Assembly: GCF_013303125.1 (NCBI RefSeq)
Contig: NZ_JABTTE010000014.1
Span: 1-64,000 of the forward strand
Reading direction: 5' to 3'
Origin: Calidifontibacillus erzurumensis
GTDB taxonomy: Bacteria > Bacillota > Bacilli > Bacillales > Bacillaceae_J
DNA length: 64,000 nt
Under the pieces are notes generated by a model. The model ran no database searches. It saw only the letters and a program-made list of their open reading frames with translations, and was not told the DNA's origin. This document shows positions 10,201 through 17,442 of the stretch, in pieces; the first letter of the stretch is position 1; each line of letters starts with the position of its first letter. A program made the translations under genes and the position numbers.

Positions 10201-10961
10201 GCAATTATGTAACTGGAATTGTACCAGTCAGAACTCTCTGGAACATCTGTCTGTTCTCCCCATATTTGTGGAGAAGCGGCTGGTAAATCAGCATACCAAT
10301 CATAAAAACTTAAAAGTGGCGCTCCAATTAAGTTCAAAAACCGTGCACCAGAGGCATGACTGACCATAGACATGGCCGGTATAGGGGAAAAACCAAAAAT
10401 CCGATCGGGGCCATAGTTTTTTAATGTATATATTAATTGTGAAGCAATCATTGTATTAATTTCTTCCCAAGAAGCTCGAACAAATCCACCTTTTCCGCGG
10501 GCTTTTTTATAAACTTTGTTGATATCAGGGTTTTCGGAAATTACTTCCCAAGCTTCTACGGGATCACCAGTCTTATGAAGGGCTTCTTTCCATATTTTTA
10601 ACAATGCGCTACGCACATAAGGATATCGAACCCGCAAAGGGCTGTACGTGTACCAAGAAAATGATGCTCCACGCGGACATCCCCTCGGTTCATACTCCGG
10701 CATATTAGGTCCTGTTGTTGGATAATCAGTTTGCTGTGTTTCCCATGTAATGATTCCGTCTTTTACATGTACTTTCCAACTGCATGACCCTGTGCAATTT
10801 ACCCCATGAGTTGTTCTGACAACTTTATCATGCTGCCATCGTCTTCGATAATATTTTTCCGACTCGCGGTCGGCGTGTGATATTGTACTATGACTCGTAA
10901 TATCCGTTGTTTTCCCGAAAAAGGTAAGCTTTTTCAGTAACGGAGGAATTTTTTTGCTCAT
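7278..10961 (-). CDS. narG: Respiratory nitrate reductase alpha subunit (molybdenum)
   Basis: 1227-residue catalytic subunit that reduces nitrate to nitrite at bis-MGD molybdenum on the cytoplasmic side. The N-terminal FS0 cluster motif HGVNCTGSCSWKVHV has the His ligand typical of NarG. The Mo-coordinating Asp lies in FYDWYADLP, and the MopB domains run to a C-terminal dinucleotide-binding domain. I choose the ATG at 10961 (GAAAGGGGT 7 nt upstream), giving almost the length of B. subtilis NarG. An upstream TTG has no ribosome site. It leads the narGHJI operon. The Fnr-type box at 11096-11111 lies 21 nt from a possible -10 on this strand. Confidence 0.97.
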   Translation of the reverse strand: MSKKIPPLLKKLTFFGKTTDITSHSTISHADRESEKYYRRRWQHDKVVRTTHGVNCTGSCSWKVHVKDGIITWETQQTDYPTTGPNMPEYEPRGCPRGASFSWYTYSPLRVRYPYVRSALLKIWKEALHKTGDPVEAWEVISENPDINKVYKKARGKGGFVRASWEEINTMIASQLIYTLKNYGPDRIFGFSPIPAMSMVSHASGARFLNLIGAPLLSFYDWYADLPAASPQIWGEQTDVPESSDWYNSSYIIAWGSNIPQTRTPDAHFYAEARYNGTKVVAISPDYAIFVKFADQWLAVNPGTDAALAMAMTHVILKEFYVDQQTPYFENYAKRFTDLPFLVKLKKRGEKFVADRFLRASDLGMNLNHSEWKTIVFDKKTNQFAAPNGSLGHRWSEDGQWNLHMRDTENGIDEIDPALTFLGDEDQSVIVQFPYFSQEERQIIERGVPVKIVEQNGETIYVTTVFDLLLAQTGIKRNRLPGDYPQDYDDPKPYTPAWQEGITGVNRKIAAQIAREFAQNAVDSKGRSMIIMGSGINHWFHSDTIYRSIINLVLLTGCQGVNGGGWAHYVGQEKVRPLEGWQTIAMARDWGGPPRLQNGTSFFYFVTEQWRYDDQKTESLISPLVDKPSYSHMADYNVMAARLGWLPSYPQFNRNSYKLYDESQATNNEEAIRYIVEQIKNGKIKFSIEEPSNPVNFPKTLFIWRANLIGSSAKGHEYFLRYLLGTHSYIFGSEVETRQLQEVDGKSNAPEGKLDLLITLDFRMSGSALYSDIVLPAATWYEKFDVSSTDMHPFIHPFNPAIAPPWESRPDWDIFKKLAKTFQELAKKHFPQPVKDIVATPLLHDTPDEIAQPFGQIQDWKKTGAAIIPGKNFPRLHVVERDLTKVYEKFISLGPKIREMIGAKGLIWDAKEEFDELKDILGQSQSKEYPDCPNLSFDRHAAEAILTLSSTTNGSLAMKAWETMEKKTGQKLRDLAEERAEEHMSFDEISAQPRKVISSPVFSGTETGNRRYSPFTTNIERLIPFRTLTGRQHFYLDHDLMHEFGEEFATFKPPLRKAAFYTKDEKPDTKGKEIELRYLTPHFKWSFHSTYQDNLHMLTLFRGGPHVWLNIEDAESVGIRDNDWLELYNRNGVVVARAVVTHRIPRGIAFMYHVQDRLINVPGTTITKDRGGTFNSPTRIYVKPTQMIGGYAQLSYGFNYYGPTGTQRDEKVMIRRIERDEVDWLED

Positions 10962-11068
10962 CACTTTACCCCTTTCAACATGGCATTGCTCGTTCGAATA
11001 CTTTAAACCCAAGGATCCTGTTATACATGGAAAATATAGACATCACTCATAGTGTTTCCAAATGAATT

Positions 11069-11138
11069 AATTTATACGTAATTTTTTCTTAAAGAAGTGA
11101 TGAGACTCACTTATTGATCAATAGAGGTCATGTAAAAT
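11069..11138. promoter_or_regulatory. Symmetric Fnr-type box with divergent class II promoters (narG / CGCGG operon)
   Basis: AGTGA-TGAGAC-TCACT at 11096-11111 (the repeat extends to AAGTGA/TCACTT, 11095-11112) resembles the Bacillus Fnr target TGTGA-N6-TCACA. Rightward, a TAAAAT -10 at 11133-11138 follows after exactly 21 nt. Leftward, TAAATT (11074-11069) follows after exactly 21 nt. That places the dyad centre at about -41.5 from both predicted starts, the class II activator position. One regulator dimer could therefore switch both operons. The spacing is seen; Fnr binding is inferred. Confidence 0.7.
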
Positions 11139-11164
11139 GAATAATGACAAGGGGTGAAATAAAG

Positions 11165-11434
11165 ATGAAGGTAATACATCAAGATTGGTCAGTCGATTTG
11201 GAGCACAATGAATATGAATATGACAAAAATTTAATTATTGTAGATGGGATTAAAGCTGTTGAAGAAACAGCCCCAGGATATTATGTTAACTTAGTAACCG
11301 CAAGCAATTTTGGAAACCCAGATGAATATTTAACACCGCTTCTCATAGAGAGATTTGGCAAAACTATTGAAACAAAATTTATCGACCAATGTGGTTGCGG
11401 AGGGTATGTATTGCGGGTATGGAAACTGAAATAG
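11165..11434 (+). CDS. Small CGCGG-motif protein (putative RiPP-like or sulfur/metal-binding)
   Basis: 89-residue protein ending in QCGCGGYVLRVWKLK, with Cys76 and Cys78. The N-terminal part is a compact, acidic alpha/beta sequence. The CGCGG C-terminus matches my recollection of a small family described as putative radical-SAM-modified RiPP-like proteins in bacilli and haloarchaea. No radical SAM gene is in this window, so modification is unproven. Alternatively the motif may bind metal or a persulfide. It is the first gene of a two-gene operon driven by the Fnr-type promoter divergent from narG, which ties it to anaerobic nitrate respiration. The start is ATG 11165, with AAGGGGTGA upstream; an earlier ATG at 11144 overlaps the promoter leader. 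Confidence 0.75.
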   Translation: MKVIHQDWSVDLEHNEYEYDKNLIIVDGIKAVEETAPGYYVNLVTASNFGNPDEYLTPLLIERFGKTIETKFIDQCGCGGYVLRVWKLK

Positions 11435-11700
11435 AAAAGATACGTGAAACTTTAAGCGCTTATTCAAATCGCCAAGTTGTCCTTAATTATTATGAAGATG
11501 AAGAGTTAGTCCAAAGAGATGGATTAAATTTTGATAAAATTATCGTAACCGAAAAAGAAATCCAATTTATAAGCAACAACAAAGTTAAGGCATCCATTGA
11601 CTTATCTCTATACAAAACATTTGAAGTTTCCAATGACTTTTTTAAAAATTATTTTGCTTTGAAAAATCGTGAGAATACTCTTGCCATTTATTTTCCTTAA
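11419..11700 (+). CDS. Hypothetical protein co-transcribed with the CGCGG protein
   Basis: 93-residue soluble protein, not recognised. It starts at ATG 11419 inside the CGCGG gene (16-nt overlap, different frame), so it is probably translationally coupled; GGAGGG lies 14 nt upstream. A short helix (residues 1-15) is followed by alternating beta-like stretches (RQVVLNYYEDEE, KIIVTEKEIQFI, TLAIYFP), suggesting a small beta-barrel or ferredoxin-like fold. No cysteines or catalytic motif. A strong terminator follows the stop directly, so the operon holds only these two genes. Overlap and shared anaerobic promoter suggest it acts with the CGCGG protein. Confidence 0.7.
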   Translation: METEIEKIRETLSAYSNRQVVLNYYEDEELVQRDGLNFDKIIVTEKEIQFISNNKVKASIDLSLYKTFEVSNDFFKNYFALKNRENTLAIYFP

Positions 11701-11750
11701 AAAGGACGGCCATCATGTTCAAACATAGAACATGGAGCCGTCCCTTTTTT
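11701..11750 (+). terminator. Terminator of the CGCGG operon
   Basis: GGACGGC (11704-11710) pairs with GCCGTCC (11737-11743), with an inner stem CATGTTC/GAACATG and a T6 run at 11745-11750. It directly follows the stop codon at 11700. Confidence 0.88.
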
Positions 11751-12231
11751 ATACAAATATATGGACTAAAAAGAAAAATAAAAAAATAAACGCCATCCTT
11801 AAATGGAAAAGCCTACGAAACCCTGATGCTTTTTTTCTTCGCAGCCAACCGCTAAAAAGATGTACAGCCAAAATGACCATCGCAAGTAGCCCGCTTGCTT
11901 TTTTTATAGCGAATAATTCAATTGGGTGAAACGAAATCATTAAAATAGCGTGAACAATAATTAAGGCAGTTGCAGTGATTGCTATGGCAACATGAAATTT
12001 CATCATTTTTCTTGAAAAAAGAGCCAACGTCTTTTTAACTTCTTTTACTTTACTTTTACGGATGATTAAAAAGACAAAGTACATATTGATATTGATTAAA
12101 AATAATACAACAGCAATAACTGCGAAACTTTGACTAAAGACAATGATCGGTGATACATAGTCCCTATGCCAAAAACTCCAAATAATTACTAGTAAAATAA
12201 AGGCTGTATTACTGATAATCCAACCTTTCAT
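11749..12231 (-). CDS. Predicted di-haem b-type membrane protein near qNor
   Basis: 160-residue integral membrane protein with about five hydrophobic segments. Two of them carry histidines exactly 14 residues apart: H80/H94 in segment 3 and H143/H157 in segment 5, with extra H22, H102 and H124. Paired HisX13His helices are the ligand pattern of bis-haem membrane cytochromes (cytochrome b, ferric-reductase-like domains), so I predict two b haems stacked across the membrane. I cannot name the family. It is encoded just downstream of the qNor-DUF2249 unit, after a terminator hairpin, with its own AGGAGG site 5 nt before the ATG. A quinol-linked electron transfer role is inference. Confidence 0.72.
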   Translation of the reverse strand: MKGWIISNTAFILLVIIWSFWHRDYVSPIIVFSQSFAVIAVVLFLININMYFVFLIIRKSKVKEVKKTLALFSRKMMKFHVAIAITATALIIVHAILMISFHPIELFAIKKASGLLAMVILAVHLFSGWLRRKKASGFRRLFHLRMAFIFLFFFLVHIFV

Positions 12232-12254
12232 GAAATCCTCCTAACAGATAAAGA

Positions 12255-12296
12255 AGTAAATAAGAGGCTGACAAAACCTATGTAAAGTCAGCCTCT
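12255..12296 (-). terminator. Terminator after the DUF2249 gene
   Basis: A 10-bp stem AGAGGCTGAC/GTCAGCCTCT (12263-12272 with 12287-12296) is followed on the minus strand by a T-rich tract. It ends the qNor-DUF2249 transcript, perhaps with read-through to the membrane protein gene 31 nt further on. Confidence 0.75.
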
Positions 12297-12313
12297 AGTA
12301 AATATTATATAGA

Positions 12314-12544
12314 TTATTTTTTACCTATCGCAACGCGCCATACTTCAGGACCTTCTTCTAAATATTCCCATGTAAATTGTTCAGGTCTTTCCATCATAAA
12401 TTGATATTGTAATGGACGAGGATCGTGATCATTTGTTAATTCCATTACTTCTCCAGATTTTAAACTATCAAATGTTTTGAAAATGACTGGATGCTTTTCT
12501 CTTGGCGGATAATCCGGTGCATGTACTTTTGCTGCAAATCTCAT
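12314..12544 (-). CDS. DUF2249 protein linked to NO reductase
   Basis: 76-residue protein with the DUF2249 hallmark: an LTNDHDPRPLQYQFM stretch followed by an aromatic-rich FTWEYLEEGPEVWRV end. DUF2249 domains are often encoded with, or fused to, hemerythrin and NO-reductase genes, and the HDPRPL segment has been considered a metal or haem-handling site. It lies 32 nt after the qNor gene with a good AGGAGG site, in the same transcript before the terminator. The biochemical role is unknown. A function in NO stress or qNor assembly is inferred from context. Confidence 0.85.
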   Translation of the reverse strand: MRFAAKVHAPDYPPREKHPVIFKTFDSLKSGEVMELTNDHDPRPLQYQFMMERPEQFTWEYLEEGPEVWRVAIGKK

Positions 12545-12576
12545 TTTTTATTCCTCCTAAATTTTTTTACACATTT

Positions 12577-14946
12577 TTATTCTTCATTTGCTGCTAAATC
12601 TTTAACAGGTAAAGCCTCTTCATCACGGTGTGTTGGTTTACGTAAGTTGAAAATGGCTTTTACACTTACATAAACGATACCAATAACCCCAAGTAGGAAA
12701 ATAGTGTCTGGAATAGCACGGATCGTCAATAGCTCCACAACTTGCTCTTGTTGTAAAAATTCCGGAGAACGTGATGCCCAGTATCCTTTGAAATAAGCTT
12801 CTTTTAATTGCAACCAACCTACAGGAAGTAGGGTAATTACTACCATACCTGCCAAACCAATATTTAATAACCAGCAAGAAATTTTAATAATTTTGTCATT
12901 CCATTTTTCAGGCTTGACAATATTTCTTAATGAGAATAAAAGAACTGCGATTGCAAAGAATCCATAAACACCCATCATTGCTCCGTGGCCATGAGCTGGT
13001 GTTAAGAATTGACCGTGTTCAAAATAGCTTACAGCTGGTAAGTTGATTAAGAATCCTAGTACACCAGCACCAACCAAGTTCCAAATACCTACTGAAATTA
13101 AGAACCAGAATGTTGACTTATAAGGGAAGTCGTGACCGCCATCTTTCATCATCTTATAATGTTCATAAGCTTCTAAAATTAATAGTGTTAAAGGAATAAC
13201 TTCTAATGCTGAGAACACAGCACCTAAACCAATCCAAATTTCTGAAGATCCATTGTAATAGTAATGGTGTCCAATACCGATCACACCGCTGCCCATTAAC
13301 AAAATTAATTGGAAATACAAAGCTTTAACAGTTGATTTTTTCGTAACTAAACCTAGTTGTACAAGTAAGAAACCGATTACGACGACAGCAAATACTTCAA
13401 AAATACCTTCTACCCATAAGTGGATAATCCACCAACGCCAGTAGTCTGCCATTGTAAAGTGAGTATCTGGATTGATGAATAAAGCAAATACATAGAAAGC
13501 AGGAACAGCAATAGCTGAATAGAACAATAAGTGAATTAAACCGCCTTTATCGGTTTCACGCTTTAATCCAGCTTTAACACCTCTAAATACGATAAATAAC
13601 CAAATGCCCATACCGACGATCAAGATTAGCTGCCAAATACGGCCAAGTTCGATATACTCCCAACCATTGTGTCCTAATAAGAACCAAAGGTTTCCAAGTT
13701 TACCGTTAGCACCTAACCATTCACCGATCATGCTGCCAAATACAAGGACTACAAGCGCCCAGAATAAAACATCAACTAATAATCCTTGTTTTTTCGGTTC
13801 ATGACCACCAACTAAAGGTGCAACGAAAATACCCATTCCAAGCCAAGCAGTTGCAATCCAAAATACTGCCAATTGCAAGTGATAACCTTTTGAAATAGAG
13901 AAAGGTAATATATCATAAATCCATTTAATTCCAAAGAAACTATCTGGTTCAATATAGTAGTGAGCTAACAAAGCACCAAACATTGATTGTGCAAAGAATA
14001 AAATCGAAACTACTGCAAAATACTTACCTGTTTTCACTTGTGAACTTGTCAATGGAAGCTTGCGCAAATCAATTTTCGGAAACTTGCCATCTTCATATGC
14101 AGGATGCATATCTAAATGATAACGGTAAAATACGAACAAAATAATTGCCATAAATAATATTAATAAAGTTACGCTGACGCCAGACCACCAAACGGCTGAT
14201 AATCCCATTGTGTTGCCTGCATCTTCATAATAAGGCCAGTTATTTGTATAAGTAATTTCATCACCAGGACGTAAAGTACTTGACAACCACGCTGTCCAGA
14301 AGAAGAAATCTGCTAATTGGGTAATTTGATCTCCTTCCGAAACATACGCACGTCCACTCTCAGGCATATGTTCTTCTTTAATTAAGCCAGGCTTAATTCC
14401 CCAGCCGTCCCCATTTGTAAAGACATCTTTGTAGTATTCTCTTACTTGCTCAAGTCCATAAACTTGTGCATCTGTTAATTCCAATGTATCTTTTTCAGGA
14501 TCATAACGGTTTTCCCGCATTTCTTTAATAACTTGTTCTTTAATAATTATTTGCTCTTCTTCTGCTAATTGTTCAAAATCCACGCCATATTGCTCGCGTG
14601 CTTTAAAATCTTGCATTCCTTCAGTATAAACTTTTAATGCTTCCGCTGTATAATCCGGTCCCATATATGAACCATGTCCTAACACGGTACCATAATCCAT
14701 AAGAGCATATTTTTGGAATACTGCCTGACCGCCCATGATCGATTCTTTTGTAAGCAAAACATCACCATTTGCGTTTTTGACCTCAAGCGGTCTTGGAGCG
14801 TTATCTTTAAAAATCCAATAACCTCCAGTAAGCAATACAGTAAAAGAAATAAGCAATGTTAAAATCAGAAAAGATTTCAAAAAGCCATTTTGCGTTTTGG
14901 GCTTTGGACTTGAACCTGGATGATGATCCAGCTTTTGAACTCCCAT
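12577..14946 (-). CDS. norB: Quinol-dependent nitric oxide reductase (qNor)
   Basis: 789-residue single-subunit NO reductase (2 NO to N2O), member of the haem-copper oxidase superfamily with a non-haem iron instead of copper. An N-terminal segment (about 28-48) anchors an extracytoplasmic domain (about 50-245) that corresponds to the cytochrome-c-like NorC fold without a CxxCH site, as in qNors. A 12-helix core follows, with ligand histidines visible in WIIHLWVEG, GIGHHYYYNG and TPAHGHGAMMG, and the Glu-rich VEGIFEVF helix. Length matches Geobacillus qNor. It leads an operon with the DUF2249 gene. The Fnr-type promoter at 15017-15059 implies anaerobic induction. Confidence 0.96.
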   Translation of the reverse strand: MGVQKLDHHPGSSPKPKTQNGFLKSFLILTLLISFTVLLTGGYWIFKDNAPRPLEVKNANGDVLLTKESIMGGQAVFQKYALMDYGTVLGHGSYMGPDYTAEALKVYTEGMQDFKAREQYGVDFEQLAEEEQIIIKEQVIKEMRENRYDPEKDTLELTDAQVYGLEQVREYYKDVFTNGDGWGIKPGLIKEEHMPESGRAYVSEGDQITQLADFFFWTAWLSSTLRPGDEITYTNNWPYYEDAGNTMGLSAVWWSGVSVTLLILFMAIILFVFYRYHLDMHPAYEDGKFPKIDLRKLPLTSSQVKTGKYFAVVSILFFAQSMFGALLAHYYIEPDSFFGIKWIYDILPFSISKGYHLQLAVFWIATAWLGMGIFVAPLVGGHEPKKQGLLVDVLFWALVVLVFGSMIGEWLGANGKLGNLWFLLGHNGWEYIELGRIWQLILIVGMGIWLFIVFRGVKAGLKRETDKGGLIHLLFYSAIAVPAFYVFALFINPDTHFTMADYWRWWIIHLWVEGIFEVFAVVVIGFLLVQLGLVTKKSTVKALYFQLILLMGSGVIGIGHHYYYNGSSEIWIGLGAVFSALEVIPLTLLILEAYEHYKMMKDGGHDFPYKSTFWFLISVGIWNLVGAGVLGFLINLPAVSYFEHGQFLTPAHGHGAMMGVYGFFAIAVLLFSLRNIVKPEKWNDKIIKISCWLLNIGLAGMVVITLLPVGWLQLKEAYFKGYWASRSPEFLQQEQVVELLTIRAIPDTIFLLGVIGIVYVSVKAIFNLRKPTHRDEEALPVKDLAANEE

Positions 14947-15016
14947 TTAAATCTCACTCCAATTTTTTAGATTTATATCTTCCACTCATTTCTAAGGCGC
15001 GCCTTTCACATTTCAA

Positions 15017-15059
15017 ATGATAGCACTTCTAAAATGTGGGATGTGTGATTTATAACACA
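15017..15059 (-). promoter_or_regulatory. Fnr-type class II promoter of the qNor gene
   Basis: On the minus strand TGTGT-TATAAA-TCACA (15059-15044; one mismatch from TGTGA-N6-TCACA) is followed after exactly 21 nt by TATCAT (15022-15017), a 5/6 match to the -10 consensus. This is the same geometry as at the narG/CGCGG and cd1-like promoters. An NsrR or other Crp-family regulator cannot be excluded. Confidence 0.7.
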
Positions 15060-15074
15060 CCTAAACGGTGTTTT

Positions 15075-15101
15075 TTATCACTATTTTCACTATTTTCATG
15101 G
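15075..15101. repeat. Tandem 9-bp repeats upstream of the qNor Fnr-type box
   Basis: TTATCACTA-TTTTCACTA-TTTTCATGG are three imperfect direct repeats in register. They lie about 65-90 bp upstream of the predicted qNor start. On the minus strand they read as TAGTGAAAA-like units, loosely similar to ResD sites (TTTGTGAAT). They could be a second activator site or chance in AT-rich DNA. Confidence 0.4.
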
Positions 15102-15256
15102 TAATAAAATTTTAAAAATATTCTTTAAATAAATGATCTGATTAATATCACAAAAAATAGCGATGAACAAAATAGTAAAAAATATAAAAAAAAACAATAA
15201 GCGGCATTGTTTATCGGAATTTTCAAAATTGTTGAAATTTGTTTAATTATTTCTTT

Positions 15257-15285
15257 TTCCAATACTACTTTTGTTTTGGTAAAAT
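15257..15285 (+). promoter_or_regulatory. Weak candidate promoter of the formate dehydrogenase gene
   Basis: TAAAAT at 15280-15285 is a 5/6 -10 match, with a poor -35 (TTCCAA, 15257-15262) at 17-bp spacing. I looked for an Fnr-type box at the class II position and found none, so control of this gene may differ from its neighbours. Confidence 0.35.
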
Positions 15286-15319
15286 AAAAGAAAAGATCTT
15301 TTTTATAAGGAGGGAAAGT

Positions 15320-17380
15320 ATGGAAAATATTAAACACGTACGAACAATTTGCGGCTATTGTGGAACAGGTTGTGGATTAATTGTTGAAGTAAAAGACAAT
15401 CAAATTATTAAAGTCCGTGGTGATAAAGATGCACCAGTAAACAAAGGTCAAACATGTATTAAAGGAGCTTTTGCCTATAAGTACGTTCATGCTAAAGACA
15501 GATTGACTTCCCCTCTAATTCGTAAAGCAGGGAAACTTGTTGAAACAACTTGGGAAGAAGCTTTGCAATTTATTGCTGATAAACTTTCTAAAATAAAAAA
15601 TCAATTTGGTCCAAATGCAATTTCAATGTTTGCCTGTGCACGAACAACTAATGAATCCAATTATATTACACAAAAATTTATGAGAGCAGTGATTGGCAGC
15701 AATAATATCGATGGCTGCAACCGTACTTGACACGCGCCTAGCGTTGCCGGTCTGGCAACTGTATTTGGTGATGGTTCTCCGACAAGTACGATCGATGATT
15801 TTGATCATGCGGACGTATTATTGTTAATGGGATCAAATACAACAGAAGCACATCCGATTATTTCTAACCGGATGAAAAAAGCCGTTAAAAACGGATTGAA
15901 AATTATTGTTGTTGATCCAAGAAAAATCGATATGGTTAAAGTGGCTCATCGCCATCTTCAAATCAATGTTGGAACTGACATCGCTCTTATGAACGCGATG
16001 ATCCATGTTATTTTAAAAGAAAAGCTATATGATGAATCTTTTGTAAGGCGGGTAACACTCGATATTGAAAAATTAGAAAAACAAGTTGAACGTTATACGC
16101 CTGAATTTGCTGCTGAAATTACAGGGCTTACACCTGAAGAAATCATTGCAACTGCTAGAGATTATGCAACAGCAACGAATGCGATGATAGCCTATACTTT
16201 AGGAATTACCGAACACCATTGTGGGGTCAATAATGTTTTCGATATCGCTAATCTTGCTTTGTTGACTGGTCATATTGGCAAAAGAGGCAATGGCATTATG
16301 CCGTTACGCGGTCAAAACAACGTCCAAGGTGCTGGTGACATGGGATGTCTGCCAAATCAACTACCTGGAGCAGTGCCAGTTACAAACGATGAATATCGCC
16401 GGCGGTTTGAAGCTGCTTGGAACGTAACTATCCCGAAAGAAGTAGGAGATACTCAAACTCGGACATTTGAACGGATGGAAAGAGGAGATGTAAAGGCTTT
16501 ATACGTGATCGGCGAAAATCCATTAATGGCTGATGTGCATATGTCCCATACACACCAACTATTAAGTAATTTAGATTTGCTAGTTGTCCAAGATATTTTT
16601 CTAACCGAGACAGCACAAATGGCGGATGTTGTTCTTCCTGCCCGTTCTTGGGGTGAAGTTGAAGGGACATATACGAATACTGACCGCCGTATACAAAGAG
16701 TGCGTAAGGCAGTGGATCCTCATCCTAATGTAAAAGAAGATTGGCAAATTCTTTGTGAACTTTCTTCATTACTTGGTTACGAAATGTCCTATGAATCAAG
16801 CGAACAAATTTGGGATGAATTACGTACATTGGCACATGAAAAATACGGTGGAATGTCATATGCACGTTTAGATCGGGAATATTCGCTTCACTATCCTTGT
16901 CCATCTGAAGACCATCCTGGCACTTTCATCTTGCATACCGAATTACATGATGAAAGTGATAGTAACGCAAGGAAAGCACCGTTTATTCCTGTTGACTATA
17001 CTGCACCGATAGAACTTCCAGATGAAAATTATCCTTTTACTTTAACAACAGGAAGACGGTACGAATCTTACAACACTCATACACAAACGAGGTATTATCC
17101 TGAAAATGTAAAATTAAAACAACAAGAAGAAACTGTTGACATCCATCCTGATGATGCGAAATCTTTAGGCATTCAAGATGGAGATCTCGTTGAAGTGTCT
17201 TCTCGTCGCGGGTCTTTAAAAGTTAAGGCAAAAATTACTGATCAAGTTATGCCAGGATTAGTGTTTATGAGTTTCCATTGGAGCGATGTTCCAACAAATG
17301 TGTTGACAATCAATGAATACGATCCAATTTCTGGTACAGCAGAATTTAAAGCTTGCGCTGTAAACATTAAAGCAATTTAA
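15320..17380 (+). CDS. fdhF: Selenocysteine-containing formate dehydrogenase, FdhF-like
   Basis: Molybdopterin/tungstopterin oxidoreductase converting formate to CO2. The frame is open from ATG 15320 (AAGGAGGGA upstream) to 17380 except for one TGA at 15728-15730. That codon sits exactly where FdhF enzymes carry the catalytic Sec/Cys: CNRT-[Sec137]-HAPSVAGL, aligned with the E. coli FdhF motif V-Sec-HGPSVAGL. A SECIS-like hairpin follows. Residues C11, C14, C18 and C46 bind one [4Fe-4S] cluster. The product (686 residues) is a short FdhF type without the extra ferredoxin-like N-terminus of other bacillar enzymes. No partner subunit, fdhD or sel gene is in the window. Standard gene calling would split it into two pieces. 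Confidence 0.9.
15728..15759 (+). promoter_or_regulatory. In-frame UGA(Sec) with SECIS-like hairpin
   Basis: Downstream of the TGA (15728-15730) a 6-bp stem GTTGCC/GGCAAC (15743-15748 with 15754-15759) closes the apical loop GGTCT. E. coli fdhF has the same GGUCU in its SelB-binding loop. Loop distance from the UGA (18 nt to the first loop G) is in the bacterial SECIS range. The stem uses GCC and CTG codons for VAGL, which are unusual choices in this AT-rich gene. Confidence 0.82.
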
Positions 17381-17398
17381 AGAAATTTTAAATGTAAT

Positions 17399-17437
17399 AA
17401 ACCGATGAATGCAAAAAAATCGCATTTCATCGGTTTT
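17399..17437. terminator. Bidirectional terminator between fdhF and the tautomerase gene
   Basis: AAACCGATGAATGC pairs with GCATTTCATCGGTTT (one bulge) around a short A-rich loop, followed by T5. It separates convergent genes. Confidence 0.85.
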
Positions 17438-17442
17438 TACAT

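Larger units (their letters stand above)
14947..15319. other. 373-bp divergent intergenic region between qNor and formate dehydrogenase
   Basis: No gene seen. The left part carries the qNor leader, the Fnr-type promoter (15017-15059) and tandem 9-bp repeats (15075-15101). The middle is very AT-rich with no motif I can name. The right end holds a possible -10 (TAAAAT, 15280-15285) and the AAGGAGGGA ribosome site of the formate dehydrogenase. Confidence 0.6.

Noticed and set aside
12638..12877. Antisense/shifted frames inside the qNor and nar genes
   Set aside because: All lie within strongly supported coding sequences and lack ribosome sites or domains.
15060..15319. Fnr-type box for the formate dehydrogenase promoter
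   Set aside because: I searched the class II position relative to the TAAAAT -10 and found no TGTGA/TCACA-like dyad.
15728..15730. TGA in the formate dehydrogenase gene as a real stop, frameshift or pseudogene
   Set aside because: The downstream frame is intact for 550 codons, the position equals the catalytic Sec site, and a SECIS-like hairpin follows.
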